64,000 nt of DNA from Hahellaceae bacterium (GTDB lineage Bacteria; Pseudomonadota; Gammaproteobacteria; Pseudomonadales; Oleiphilaceae). Below are positions 1-8,900 of this stretch, one piece after another; the first letter of the stretch is position 1; each line of letters starts with the position of its first letter. The DNA is taken from contig JACKOB010000005.1 in the NCBI GenBank assembly GCA_024234575.1, positions 1 through 64,000 on the forward strand, written 5' to 3'. Below the pieces are notes generated by a model. It was given only the letters and a program-made list of their open reading frames with translations. It did not search any database and was not told the origin of the DNA. The position numbers and the translations under genes are program-made.

Positions 1-1
1 A

Positions 2-1192
2 GCAGAGTGGCAAAAAGAAATCGGGAAACTCTGTATCGGCAATCCCTTATTGCTTCACGCAGTTTCATTTTCCCTGGCAGGCCCATTGCTGAAAATCTTG
101 CATGTAGACAACGGAGGTTTTCATTACTTCGCAGAGTCGTCTACTGGTAAAACGACTGCTCTTCTTGTCGCAATATCATTATGGGGAAAACCGAAACAAT
201 TCATAAGGACATGGCGAGCTACGAGCAACGGCCTCGAATCAATATCTACAGATCGTAATGACACCATTTTAGTTTTGGATGAGTTGGGGGAAGCTAATCC
301 AAACGAAGTGAGCCAGGTAGTCTATGCCATTACCAATGGCACAGGTAAACAACGCTCTAACAAAAATGGTACCTCGCAAGAAGTTGCAACTTGGCGACAA
401 ACGATCCTTTCATCCGGCGAACTATCACCCGAGACAATAATTTCTCAAAGTTCACAAACCGCGCAAGCGGGCGTATTGTTGCGCCTGATAGACATTAACT
501 GCAACCATAAGTTTGGCCTGTTCGATGAACTCCACCAATTCAATTCAGGTAGAGAGCTATCCGACCATTTAAAGTGCTTATCCGAATTGAACTATGGAAT
601 TGTCGGCCCATTATTCATTGAGAAACTCATTCAGCTAGACCACAAAAAATTGAACAATGAATTTGCTGAAGTTAGATCCCTATTTACATGCAATCATGAC
701 CAAGAAAACCGCCCTGCTACCAGATTTGCTCTGGCGGCGTTTGCTGGAGAACTGGCGATTTCAATAGGTCTTCTACCTTGGCCTGAGAGATCCGCGCTGA
801 CCGCATCTCTCGGACTATTTAGGGAGTGGCAAGCAGCCAGAGGAAAACGAAGCATTGAAGACCAAAAGATCCTCACATCAATCATGAATTACGTATACCG
901 TTATGGTGATAGTCGGTTTTCTGCACTCAATGCTCCAGGAAAATCCATCAGTGATAGAACCGGATGGTGGAGGATGGATGAAAACAGCGAAAAGCGGGTT
1001 TGGATGTTTACGCCAGGCGGCCTGCAGCAAGCCACCCAAACGAATGATGTTAAACCCGTCATTCGCGCCCTCAACAACGCAGGATGGATAGTCGCCAAGG
1101 ACACCGGCAAAAACAGCAAATTTACGTATATCCCTGGAGATAGTAAAAAACGCCTGTATCACATCACGGTGGAGGAGATGATCAATGAATAA
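2..1192 (+). CDS. DUF927 domain NTPase/helicase-like protein, 5' truncated by window edge
   Basis: The reading frame is open from base 2, so the true start lies upstream; the TTG at 50 is internal. Motifs seen are a Walker A-like ESSTGKTT (about residues 45-52 of the visible part) and a Walker B ILVLDELGEA about 50 residues later. The segment around the first motif (VSFSLAGPLL, FHYFAESSTGKT) matches the DUF927 superfamily, P-loop proteins often found with primases on plasmids, phages and integrative elements. The C-terminal third, after YRYGDSRF, looks like the winged-helix-like tail common in this family. Role inferred: helicase or primase-helicase for replication of the mobile element. Neighbours are a kfrA remnant and the BREX operon. 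Confidence 0.8.
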   Translation, partial: AEWQKEIGKLCIGNPLLLHAVSFSLAGPLLKILHVDNGGFHYFAESSTGKTTALLVAISLWGKPKQFIRTWRATSNGLESISTDRNDTILVLDELGEANPNEVSQVVYAITNGTGKQRSNKNGTSQEVATWRQTILSSGELSPETIISQSSQTAQAGVLLRLIDINCNHKFGLFDELHQFNSGRELSDHLKCLSELNYGIVGPLFIEKLIQLDHKKLNNEFAEVRSLFTCNHDQENRPATRFALAAFAGELAISIGLLPWPERSALTASLGLFREWQAARGKRSIEDQKILTSIMNYVYRYGDSRFSALNAPGKSISDRTGWWRMDENSEKRVWMFTPGGLQQATQTNDVKPVIRALNNAGWIVAKDTGKNSKFTYIPGDSKKRLYHITVEEMINE

Positions 1193-1224
1193 AAATATCT
1201 TATCTCTAACTGAAACGCTTTTGA

Positions 1225-1265
1225 TGTATGTATTGTACGTATGCTGCATGCATACATTACATACA
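1225..1265. promoter_or_regulatory. Near-perfect palindrome, probable KfrA-type operator
   Basis: A 41-bp imperfect palindrome whose arms begin TGTATGTA and end TACATACA, with inner arms TGTACGTATGC and GCATGCATACA. It lies 15 bp upstream of the ATG of the broken kfrA-like gene. KfrA proteins autoregulate by binding long inverted repeats in their own promoters (established for plasmid KfrA), so this is the expected operator. It is better preserved than the gene it would control. Confidence 0.6.
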
Positions 1266-1279
1266 CGGAGGGTTTACCT

Positions 1280-1547
1280 ATGAAGGTCAACCCTGAAATC
1301 AAGCAATGAATCATCGCTGCAGCCAACTTCCTGGCAACTGAAGGCAATGATATGCCCACTAACGATCAAGTCCGATAAAAAATGGGTGGCGGCTCACTAT
1401 CCCATATTTCTCCAGTCATGCGAGAGTGGAAAAAAATCTCGCAAAGCTGAAGTGGCCGCTGCATTAGAAATGCCGACAGACTTGAAAAGGAGAAATCCTG
1501 AAACCAAAATGAACGACAGGGTGACAATTGTTGCCCTGTTGCCTTAG
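1280..1547 (+). pseudogene. kfrA: kfrA-like plasmid DNA-binding protein, decayed
   Basis: Reading from ATG 1280 gives MKVNPEIKQ, a TGA stop (1307-1309), then IIAAANFLATEG and TNDQVR, a TAA (1376-1378), then MGGGSLSHISPVMREWKK. A seven-A run at about 1429 shifts the frame, after which SRKAEVAAALEMP continues in the next frame. In that order these match the N-terminal DNA-binding domain of KfrA (AA..LAAEG..PT...VR, GGGSL..ISP..R.W, RKAE..AALEMP). Two nonsense codons and one frameshift make it a pseudogene, and the coiled-coil body is absent. It points to a plasmid or conjugative-element past. Confidence 0.75.
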
Positions 1548-1776
1548 ACGAGACTTTCAGGTAATCAATCTTTTTACTGTAAAATCAATTGTGTTGCACT
1601 AGTTACCTTTGTTACCTTGCACGAAAGAGTCGACACTCAACCACTGATAAAAAATAATCTTACAAAACCACGTTCACTCAATATTTCCCCATCCCCTCTC
1701 TAGCCTGGACGTTAAAAGAAATGAGCATCAGTTTGGCTTGATGACTTTAATAATTTATGCACAACAAGCTAAAAAA

Positions 1777-1805
1777 TTGACTACCAATTAAATATAAATT
1801 AAATT
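1777..1805 (+). promoter_or_regulatory. Candidate sigma-70 promoter for the BREX operon
   Basis: TTGACT (1777-1782) and TAAATT (1800-1805) with a 17-bp spacer, in an AT-rich stretch about 50 bp upstream of brxR. The -35 box is near consensus and the -10 box is weak, as expected for a regulated defence promoter. Confidence 0.4.
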
Positions 1806-1810
1806 AAAAC

Positions 1811-1827
1811 CTAATCAAAATGATTAA
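1811..1827. promoter_or_regulatory. Candidate BrxR operator (inverted repeat)
   Basis: TAATCA-AAA-TGATTA is a perfect 6-bp inverted repeat just downstream of the -10 candidate and about 30 bp before the brxR ATG. WYL-domain BrxR proteins are known to repress BREX operons by binding inverted repeats at this place; the assignment here is inference from position and symmetry. Confidence 0.4.
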
Positions 1828-1856
1828 GTATTCAAGTCAAAAATAGTGGCTAATAA

Positions 1857-2750
1857 ATGATACCAGATAAGAATAATAAAAAATTAGAAGATGCTAGTTA
1901 TACACAAAAACAACGCCTAGCATTCATTGACTTCTTACTGTTGTTCAAAGGATCACTTACTAGAAGCGACTTAACTTCAAAGTTTCAAATGGGCATGGCA
2001 AATGCGACACGAGACATAGCACTCTATAGAGAATTATCGCCTGAAAATTGTGATTTTGATAATTCTGGAAAGTTCTATTTTCAATTAAATACATTCAAGC
2101 CACTTTTTAAACATGACCCCCGCAAAACACTTATTAAGTTAGCAAATAACATCAGCGATGGGTTTGATGCAATTGGCGATATTAGTTTTCCTGTAGACTC
2201 TCCTAGTCAACTGAATACACCTGATATATTTATCGTAGCTAAATTAGTCCAGTCAATCCTAAATAAAAAGCCTGTAAGTGTCATTTATACCTCCTTATCC
2301 AGCGGCTCAAAATCTAGAGAACTTGTTCCTCACAGTATTGTAGACAATGGCCTTCGTTGGCACTTAAGAGCTTTTGACCGAAATACCAACGCCTTTAGAG
2401 ATTTTGTTTTAACCCGCATTAGTAAAGTAACAATAAAAGATTCAATACCTGAAAAGCATGAAGATAAGTTGGAAGATCATCAATGGATGCGAATGATGCC
2501 CCTGCAACTTGTTCCCCACCCTAAAAATATCGAGCATCCTACTGCTATTCAGTTAGATTACGGTATGACTGGTGGCATATTAGAACTTAATATCCGTGCA
2601 GCGATGGCTGGTTATTTACTGCGTCGTTGGAATGTTGATTGTACTGAAGATGCATCATTAAGGGGTGGTGAATATCACTTGTGGTTACAAAACAGACAGA
2701 CGCTTTATGGTGCCGAGAATTTGGCGATTGCTCCGGGGTACCAGGAATAA
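1857..2750 (+). CDS. brxR: WYL-domain transcriptional regulator BrxR
   Basis: 297 aa. The N-terminal third reads as a winged helix (FIDFLLLFKGSLTRSDLTSKF...NATRDIALYREL). The middle holds a WYL domain (about residues 130-200: KPVSVIYTSLSSG, LVPHSIVDNGLRWHLRAFD, FVLTRISKV), and a C-terminal WCX-like extension follows. This layout is typical of BrxR, the repressor encoded first in many BREX operons, where the WYL domain is thought to sense a ligand. It ends 3 bp before brxA, so it is the first gene of the operon. It probably binds the inverted repeat in its own promoter. Confidence 0.85.
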   Translation: MIPDKNNKKLEDASYTQKQRLAFIDFLLLFKGSLTRSDLTSKFQMGMANATRDIALYRELSPENCDFDNSGKFYFQLNTFKPLFKHDPRKTLIKLANNISDGFDAIGDISFPVDSPSQLNTPDIFIVAKLVQSILNKKPVSVIYTSLSSGSKSRELVPHSIVDNGLRWHLRAFDRNTNAFRDFVLTRISKVTIKDSIPEKHEDKLEDHQWMRMMPLQLVPHPKNIEHPTAIQLDYGMTGGILELNIRAAMAGYLLRRWNVDCTEDASLRGGEYHLWLQNRQTLYGAENLAIAPGYQE

Positions 2751-2753
2751 ATA

Positions 2754-3545
2754 ATGATTACAGAACAACAACTCACTTCATTTGGATTCAAATTTGGTAA
2801 GAATGGTGCACATTCTGCCAGAAGCATGATGATTGAAGAGCTAAAAGAGCTTTTATTTGCAAGAGACGAGAGTGCATCTAAGCAAGATTATGAAGACGAC
2901 ATTATTAACTTCAACTTACTGCATAAGCCAACTGAGAAGTCTCGCACACTCACCTTTAGGCACTTAGTTGATTTATATGGCATGTCGATGGACATTCCTT
3001 TATTCAAAGTATTTCGTCAATTGTGGGAATTGACAGAGGAAGCTCAACCAATGTTAGCTTTGCAACTAGCGGTAGCGAGAGATCCTATCTTAAGAAACTC
3101 AGCTAGCGTCATACTACCGCTTAAAGTTGGTGAACATTTACCTCGTGAAACCGTGGAGCAAGATTTAGCTAGAGATGATCCAGAACGTTTCAGCGCAGCA
3201 TCACTTAAATCATTTGCACAAAACATTAATGGCACCTGGACGCAAGCTGGTTATTTAGAAGGCAAAGCCAAAAAATATCGCATTCAGCCCAAAGCGTCTT
3301 ACGTTAATTTAGCTTATGCATTGTTTCTTGCTTATTGCCACGGCTTAACCGGGCAAAGAATGTTTGATAGCTTCTGGTGCCAAATGTTAAGCCAAGATAA
3401 AGAGCATATGTTTGAGTTAGCACACCGAGCATCATTGCGCGGCCTAATAAACTTCAAGCAAGTGAGTAACATCATTGAAGTCACCTTCCCCAACTTAGAT
3501 TTACCAGATTTGACACAGTCAAAACCGGAAAAGGATAAAGAATAA
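2754..3545 (+). CDS. brxA: BREX protein BrxA (DUF1819)
   Basis: 263 aa. Contains the DUF1819 features HSARSMMIEELKELL near the N-terminus, LTFRHLVDLYG, and a central LALQLAVARDPILR segment followed by SLKSFAQNINGTW, which lines up with the conserved BrxA core. BrxA is a DNA-binding protein of the BREX complex in known systems. It is somewhat longer than most (about 200 aa) because of a charged C-terminal tail. It begins 3 bp after brxR and abuts brxB, so it is translated as part of the same operon. Confidence 0.85.
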   Translation: MITEQQLTSFGFKFGKNGAHSARSMMIEELKELLFARDESASKQDYEDDIINFNLLHKPTEKSRTLTFRHLVDLYGMSMDIPLFKVFRQLWELTEEAQPMLALQLAVARDPILRNSASVILPLKVGEHLPRETVEQDLARDDPERFSAASLKSFAQNINGTWTQAGYLEGKAKKYRIQPKASYVNLAYALFLAYCHGLTGQRMFDSFWCQMLSQDKEHMFELAHRASLRGLINFKQVSNIIEVTFPNLDLPDLTQSKPEKDKE

Positions 3546-4090
3546 TGTCTGATAGATTATCCAAGCTGCTAAGCAGCTTCGACAGCCATATTAGTATTCC
3601 TTGGCCAGTAGCCGTTTCTGCTGACGAGCGCACTATTTTTGTAGTTTATAACAAAGAAGACGAACTAAAACTCAGAGCACGTATTGGCGAATTCGAAGCG
3701 AGCGCAACTCAAAGTGGTCATCCGTGGCTTCAGCTTGACCTAACTCATAGCTTTGAAGAATGGATGGCTGATCAAGAATACAAAGAAGGCTACTTTGAAG
3801 ATCCAGAATATCTGGCAGGCTTATACGAAGACTTTTCTGATGAGTTAATCGAGAAGTTATCAAACCTGATTAATGAAAACCAAGTCGAAAATGGTGTAGT
3901 TGCACTGCTTGGCTGCGGTGCGTTATTCGGCTTCGCGTCTGTATCAGGCTTAGTTGAAGAAGTGGCTAAACAAGTTAAAGGCCGCCTTGTCGTTTTTTTT
4001 CCCGGTGAATACCAAAACAATAATTTTAAACTTTTAGATGCCAAGGATGGGTGGGGTTACCACGCAACCGCCATCACAGCTATGTCATAA
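3545..4090 (+). CDS. brxB: BREX protein BrxB (DUF1788)
   Basis: 181 aa. Shows the DUF1788 signature: an N-terminal LSKLLSSFDSHISIPWP, then LVVFFPGEYQNNNFKLLDAKDGWGY near the C-terminus with the preceding GVVALLGCGALFGF hydrophobic strand. BrxB is a core BREX component of unknown biochemical role that associates with BrxC. Its ATG overlaps the brxA stop by one base. The normal length (about 190-200 aa) and intact frame indicate that this gene is undamaged. Confidence 0.85.
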   Translation: MSDRLSKLLSSFDSHISIPWPVAVSADERTIFVVYNKEDELKLRARIGEFEASATQSGHPWLQLDLTHSFEEWMADQEYKEGYFEDPEYLAGLYEDFSDELIEKLSNLINENQVENGVVALLGCGALFGFASVSGLVEEVAKQVKGRLVVFFPGEYQNNNFKLLDAKDGWGYHATAITAMS

Positions 4091-4844
4091 GGAACAAGTA
4101 AATGCTAAACAGAGAAATATATTTCAACGACCCACTAAAAAATCATTTAGCTAATGAAGGTGTAGCTACAGTAAAAGATGACCTAACCAAATTAGAGTTA
4201 GATATTCTCGAATACGAGCTAAGAACCTTTGTCTGTGATGGTGCATATGCTGAAGGCTTAGAAAGAATTTTAAAATCTTACATAGACAGCGTGAAAAGAA
4301 ACGCTAAACAGCCTTGTGTATGGATCAGCGGCTTCTTCGGCTCTGGTAAATCTCACTTAGCCAAAATGGCACGTGCATTGTGGACTAATCAAACATTAAA
4401 TAACGGCCAAACGGCACGTAGCATTGTTGATCTGCCTAGTAATATTGCAGCTCTATTAGACGAACTATCTACACTAGCAACTCAACATCATGGCCTGCAT
4501 GCTGCTTCTGGCACACTTAGTTCTAGCGCAGGAAAAAATGTTCGTTTGGCATTTTTGAGCATCATATTTAAGTCAGTCGGCTTACCGGAACAATATCATT
4601 TAGCACGCTTTATCATGTGGCTAAAAGAAGAAGGTATTTACGACCAAGTTCGAGAGTACGTAACTAAAAATGCCAAAAAGAGAGAAGGCAAAGATCCCTG
4701 GGAGCACGAACTAAAAAATCTTCATATGTCTCCTGTTATTGGTAATGCAATTTTAAATGCTATGCCTGGTTTTGCACCTTCGCCAGGAGAAGTCAGCAAG
4801 ATGATCCGCTCGCAATACCTGCAAGTTAAAGATGTATCTAATGA

Positions 4845-6120
4845 CACTGCTGTCCCGTTAACTTTCATAATAGCGCCATCTGATTAGTATGCGGTGACAG
4901 CTGTTCTCCGGGGTCATTCCATAGCAATGCCATTAAATCCCGTTTTTCAAACAAGTTCAGGTGCAATATTCGAAGGATTTGTTGCAGGCTCTTGTGTAAA
5001 CCGGACTGAAATTTCATAAAAGCTACCAACAAATAAGCACACATTGCGATCCAAATTTGAGTTAGAACCGCATTTTTTGTTGTACCCACAAAGGACTTAA
5101 TTTTTAGGTTCTGTTTGATCCATTTAAAGAACAGCTCTACCTGCCACCTTGATTTGTAGATGTCGGCAATAGTTTTGGCAGCCAACGAGAAATTATTGGT
5201 CAGAAAGACATAGTGTTTTCCGGACTCTGGGTCTCGGTAACCAATTCGCCGTAACTCTATTGGGCACTTTTTTGCTGTTTGTACGCCGGTAAACTCAATC
5301 GTTTGGTCGCTAGTAAGTCCTTTGTGCTTCAATACCGAACGACGTGCAACGATCCGATATTTTGCATTGGTTTTAAGGCGAGTGACAAAGAAAATCTCTT
5401 TATTGGTCAACTCCTTATACCAAGCATAATCATTATAGCCTTTATCGATAGCGACAATGCTGCCTTTCGGAAACTGCAACATTCGGCCTATGGTCACATC
5501 CTGTTTTTTTCCTTCAGTGACGGTGACAAATTCCGGTAAATACCCAGCATGATTCAATCCGACATGTATTTTGACAGCACCTTTAGTTGTTCTGAAGTCT
5601 GCCCAGGGAAACATTTCCAGACACAGATCAATAGTAGTGGCATCAAGTGAATACAGAGGGTTTTTGAATCGAAAATTATGCCCCGGAACAACAGACTGAC
5701 AGCGTGTCAGCAACCTTCCAAACAATGACTCATACAACTGATATGGTTTGTCGTTATTCATTCTTGATAAATTGGAGCGAGAAAGCATGGCGCTTCCAAG
5801 GTGATACAGCCGATGCTTTTGCGCTGCCATATTTTCAATAATGTCACGCAAGCTGTTCCTTCCAGATAATTGCGCCATCATCAGTGTAACAAACTGAGAC
5901 CAACGTGATGCTTTACGAAAGGAGCGACCGGAATGATGCTGTTTTGCTAGGGATTCAAATTCATGTCTCGAAACTAATTTAAGCAGCTGGGAAAATACCG
6001 TGTTATTATGTGCCATAGCCTGACTTCTTTGTTGTTTTTCAATGGTTTGTGGTGAACTCATTGTATCAAAACAGCAGGGATTTCAGGCTTCTTTTATTCC
6101 CCCTTAACGGGACAGCAGTG
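4845..6120 (-). mobile_element. IS4-family insertion sequence inside brxC
   Basis: A 1276-bp element. The ends are perfect inverted repeats beginning CACTGCTGTCCCGTTAA at 4845 and ending with its complement at 6120. The 9-bp target duplication ATCTAATGA is present at 4836-4844 and 6121-6129. It contains one transposase gene on the minus strand, opposite to the BREX operon. Exact ends and an intact duplication indicate a recent insertion. Confidence 0.95.
4865..6061 (-). CDS. IS4-family DDE transposase
   Basis: 398 aa, full length. The catalytic triad is visible: first Asp in LDATTIDL, second in VAIDKGYND, and the glutamate in the Y-R-E signature YKSRWQVELFFKWIKQ. The N-terminal helical domain (FESLAKQHHSGRSFRKASRWSQ) is typical of the IS4 family. 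ATG 6061 is chosen because it sits 60 bp inside the right inverted repeat and gives the full family length. Probably active. Confidence 0.93.
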   Translation of the reverse strand: MSSPQTIEKQQRSQAMAHNNTVFSQLLKLVSRHEFESLAKQHHSGRSFRKASRWSQFVTLMMAQLSGRNSLRDIIENMAAQKHRLYHLGSAMLSRSNLSRMNNDKPYQLYESLFGRLLTRCQSVVPGHNFRFKNPLYSLDATTIDLCLEMFPWADFRTTKGAVKIHVGLNHAGYLPEFVTVTEGKKQDVTIGRMLQFPKGSIVAIDKGYNDYAWYKELTNKEIFFVTRLKTNAKYRIVARRSVLKHKGLTSDQTIEFTGVQTAKKCPIELRRIGYRDPESGKHYVFLTNNFSLAAKTIADIYKSRWQVELFFKWIKQNLKIKSFVGTTKNAVLTQIWIAMCAYLLVAFMKFQSGLHKSLQQILRILHLNLFEKRDLMALLWNDPGEQLSPHTNQMALL

Positions 6121-8900
6121 ATCTAATGACGAAATGGTAACGGCGGTGATAGACGCTATTGCTATTAATGGTGAACTACCTTTAACGCTCGTTGTGCTCG
6201 ATGAAGTACAACAATACATCGGCGACGATATTGATACGGCGATGGCTGTTCAAGAACTTGGTGAAACCTGTGGTGAAGATGGTCGATTAGACTCAAAATT
6301 GTTATTTATTGGCACTGGCCAAAGTGCGTTAACAAGCACGGAAAATCTTCAGCGCCTAATGGGTCGTTTTACCGTTAACGTGCAACTTCAAGATACCGAT
6401 GTTGATTCGGTTATTCGTAAAGTCATACTGCAAAAAAATGAGAGCGCACGCAGCTCAATTCAAACCGTTATCGATAACGAATTAGGCGAAATTAGCCGTC
6501 ATTTACGCGGTAGTACTATTGAGCACAATAAAGACGATGAAAAATGGATGGTTGCAGATTACCCTCTCCTTCCAGTCCGTCGTCGTTTTTGGGAAAAAGT
6601 GCTTCCGGCGTTAGACAAAACGGGTACAGGCTCCCAATTACGTAACCAATTGCGCATCGTGCATGAAGCAACAAAATCAACGGCTGAACAGCCTTTAGGT
6701 TGTGTAGTACCCGCAGATTATATTTATGACCAAATTGCAACCAAGCTATTAAATAGTGGTGTAATTGGTAAAGACATCTATGAAACCATTAGCCGTTTAA
6801 AAGCAGGTAACAGCGATCAAAAATTACAATCTCGCTTATTAGCTTTGATATTATTGATCAGCAAGTTGCCTACAGATATTGAATCCGGGATTGCTGCCAC
6901 TGCAGATACCCTCTCTGATTTACTGTTGGAAAATCTGCAAGAAGGTAAACACGAACTAAGAGCACTTGTACCAAAACTGCTAACTCAATTAGTTGATGAT
7001 GGCCTAGTGATGCCAATGCAAACGACAGTAGGAGAAGAGTATCGCCTGCAAACTATCGAAAGCCAGCAATGGTATGATATGTATCGCCAACAAGAAAACG
7101 AGTTAAAAGCTAACCCGCAACTGCTTGAAACATATCGATCTCAAGAAATTCAATCATATGTACGTAAACAGGTTTTGTCAGCCAGAATTACACAAGGGAA
7201 TGTCGCTGAACCAAGATTAATAAATGTTGAATTTGGTCCAGAGTTACCTAGCGAAGCAAATAAGAAACTGTATGCTTGGGCACCAGAAGTGCCAGAAAAG
7301 AACTTCAATGCTTTGGCTCGCGGAGCCGATCCTGACTCAGCAACAATTTACATCCACGTTCCAACTACACAGCGTGATGAATTGCGTAAGGCTATCGTCG
7401 AATTAAAAGCGGCTGAAACTACTATTGATGTTCGTGGTATAGCCAAAACAGATGCGGGTAAAGAAGCCTACGCAGCTATGGAATATCGCTTCAAAGAGGC
7501 TGACCGTGCGAAAAAAGCCATTCTAAAAGATATCTTTAGTCAAATTCAGGTAAAACTTGCAGGAGGCCAAGAAGTTGAAGGTGAAAACCTAGCTGAGCAA
7601 ATTCAAAACGCAGGTAAGCTAGCAAGCCAGCGTTTATTCAGTAAGTTCAAAATGGCCGATGATAAAGGTTGGGCAAAAGTATATAGCCGCGCCAGCACAC
7701 AAGGTGATCCTAATGCGTTAGAAGCGATTGGTCACAATGATGAAGCAGATAAGCACCCGGTATGTTCTGAAATTAAACGCTTTATTGGTTTAGTTAAAAC
7801 AGGTAAGGAAATTATCGATAACTTTAAAGATGCACCTTATGGTTGGGGTAAAGACACCATTGAAGGTGCCATCTTTGCAATGATGGCAGCTGGCGTACTC
7901 AAAGCATCTGATGCTCAAGAACGTCCCGTTGATGCCAAAAGTTTAGATAGATCTTCAGTTACTCAAACTAAGTTCCGCCCTGAAAACGTAACCTTATCAA
8001 AAGTACAAACTATTAAAGTACGTGGTTTGATAAACGCCTTATTACCTGAAGGGCAAAACTGTGGCGCTAATGAAGAGCAAAGCAAATTGCCTCAGGCGAT
8101 AGCCAACGCTAAACAAATTGCTCGCAGTGCAGGTGGTGAAGCGCCATTGCCTTTAGCTCCGAGTACCACGGTACTTACTAATTTAGAAATGTACTCAGGT
8201 AACGAGCAGCTTCAGCAAGCTTTTGATGCCAAGGATGAAATTGAAACGCAATTTAAACAATGGCAAGAGCAGGCTGATTTAGCTAAACGCAGAATGGGCC
8301 AATGGAACGAGCTAAAAACTGCATCTCGTTTATGCAAAGATTTAGCAATACATAGCACTATTGCCGAGCAGATGGATTCCATTGAAAGCAATCGTAGTTT
8401 GTTGGCTGAACCTAACCCAATTAGCCCACTACTAAAACAAGTGGAATCAGCATTACGCGACGCCATCACAGCTAAACTCTCTGAGTATGAAGACGAGTTC
8501 AATGCATGTCATCGTGACTTACTGGATGATGCGAACTGGGCCAAGTTAGATGGCGCTAAGAAACAAGCGTTACTCGAAAAACGTAGCTTAAACTCAGTTC
8601 CTACTGTTGATTTGTCTTCATCAGCCGCAGTATACGATGCCATTGAAGAAACCAGCTTTGAACAATGGAACGACCGTATTTCAGCATTACCGGGTCGTTT
8701 TGATGCGGCGTTAAAAGACGCCATTAGCGAACTTACACCAAAAGCAAAACACTGCCGTTTAAATAAGCCTGTAATCGAATCAGAAGAAGACTTGCAAAAA
8801 TGGCTATCTGAAATCGAAGCGCAAATTAGAGCAGAACTCGCCAATGGTCCGGTTGTACCTAGCTAGTGTTAATTTAGTGTTTGCGAAGGAATAGAAGTAA

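Larger units (their letters stand above)
1548..1856. other. Intergenic region upstream of the BREX operon
   Basis: About 300 bp without a convincing ORF between the kfrA remnant and brxR. AT-rich towards its right end, where a candidate promoter and operator for brxR are annotated separately. Nothing else recognisable is seen. Confidence 0.5.
4102..8866 (+). pseudogene. brxC: BREX ATPase BrxC, interrupted by an IS4-family insertion
   Basis: The N-terminal piece (4102-4844) carries Walker A GFFGSGKSHLAKMA at about residue 76. The C-terminal piece resumes at 6130 and carries Walker B LVVLDEVQQYIGDD. Removing the insertion and one copy of the 9-bp duplication restores one frame (codons D-V-S-N-D-E-M-V-T-A) of 1159 codons plus stop, the usual BrxC size. 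The insertion separates Walker A from Walker B, so no functional ATPase can be made from this allele. From ATG 6134 a 910-aa C-terminal fragment could be translated, but it lacks Walker A. BrxC is essential in known BREX systems, so the system is probably off unless the element excises precisely. Confidence 0.9.

Noticed and set aside
6134..8866. An independent 910-aa gene
   Set aside because: It is the C-terminal part of brxC separated by the IS; frame and sequence join with 4102-4844 after removal of the element.
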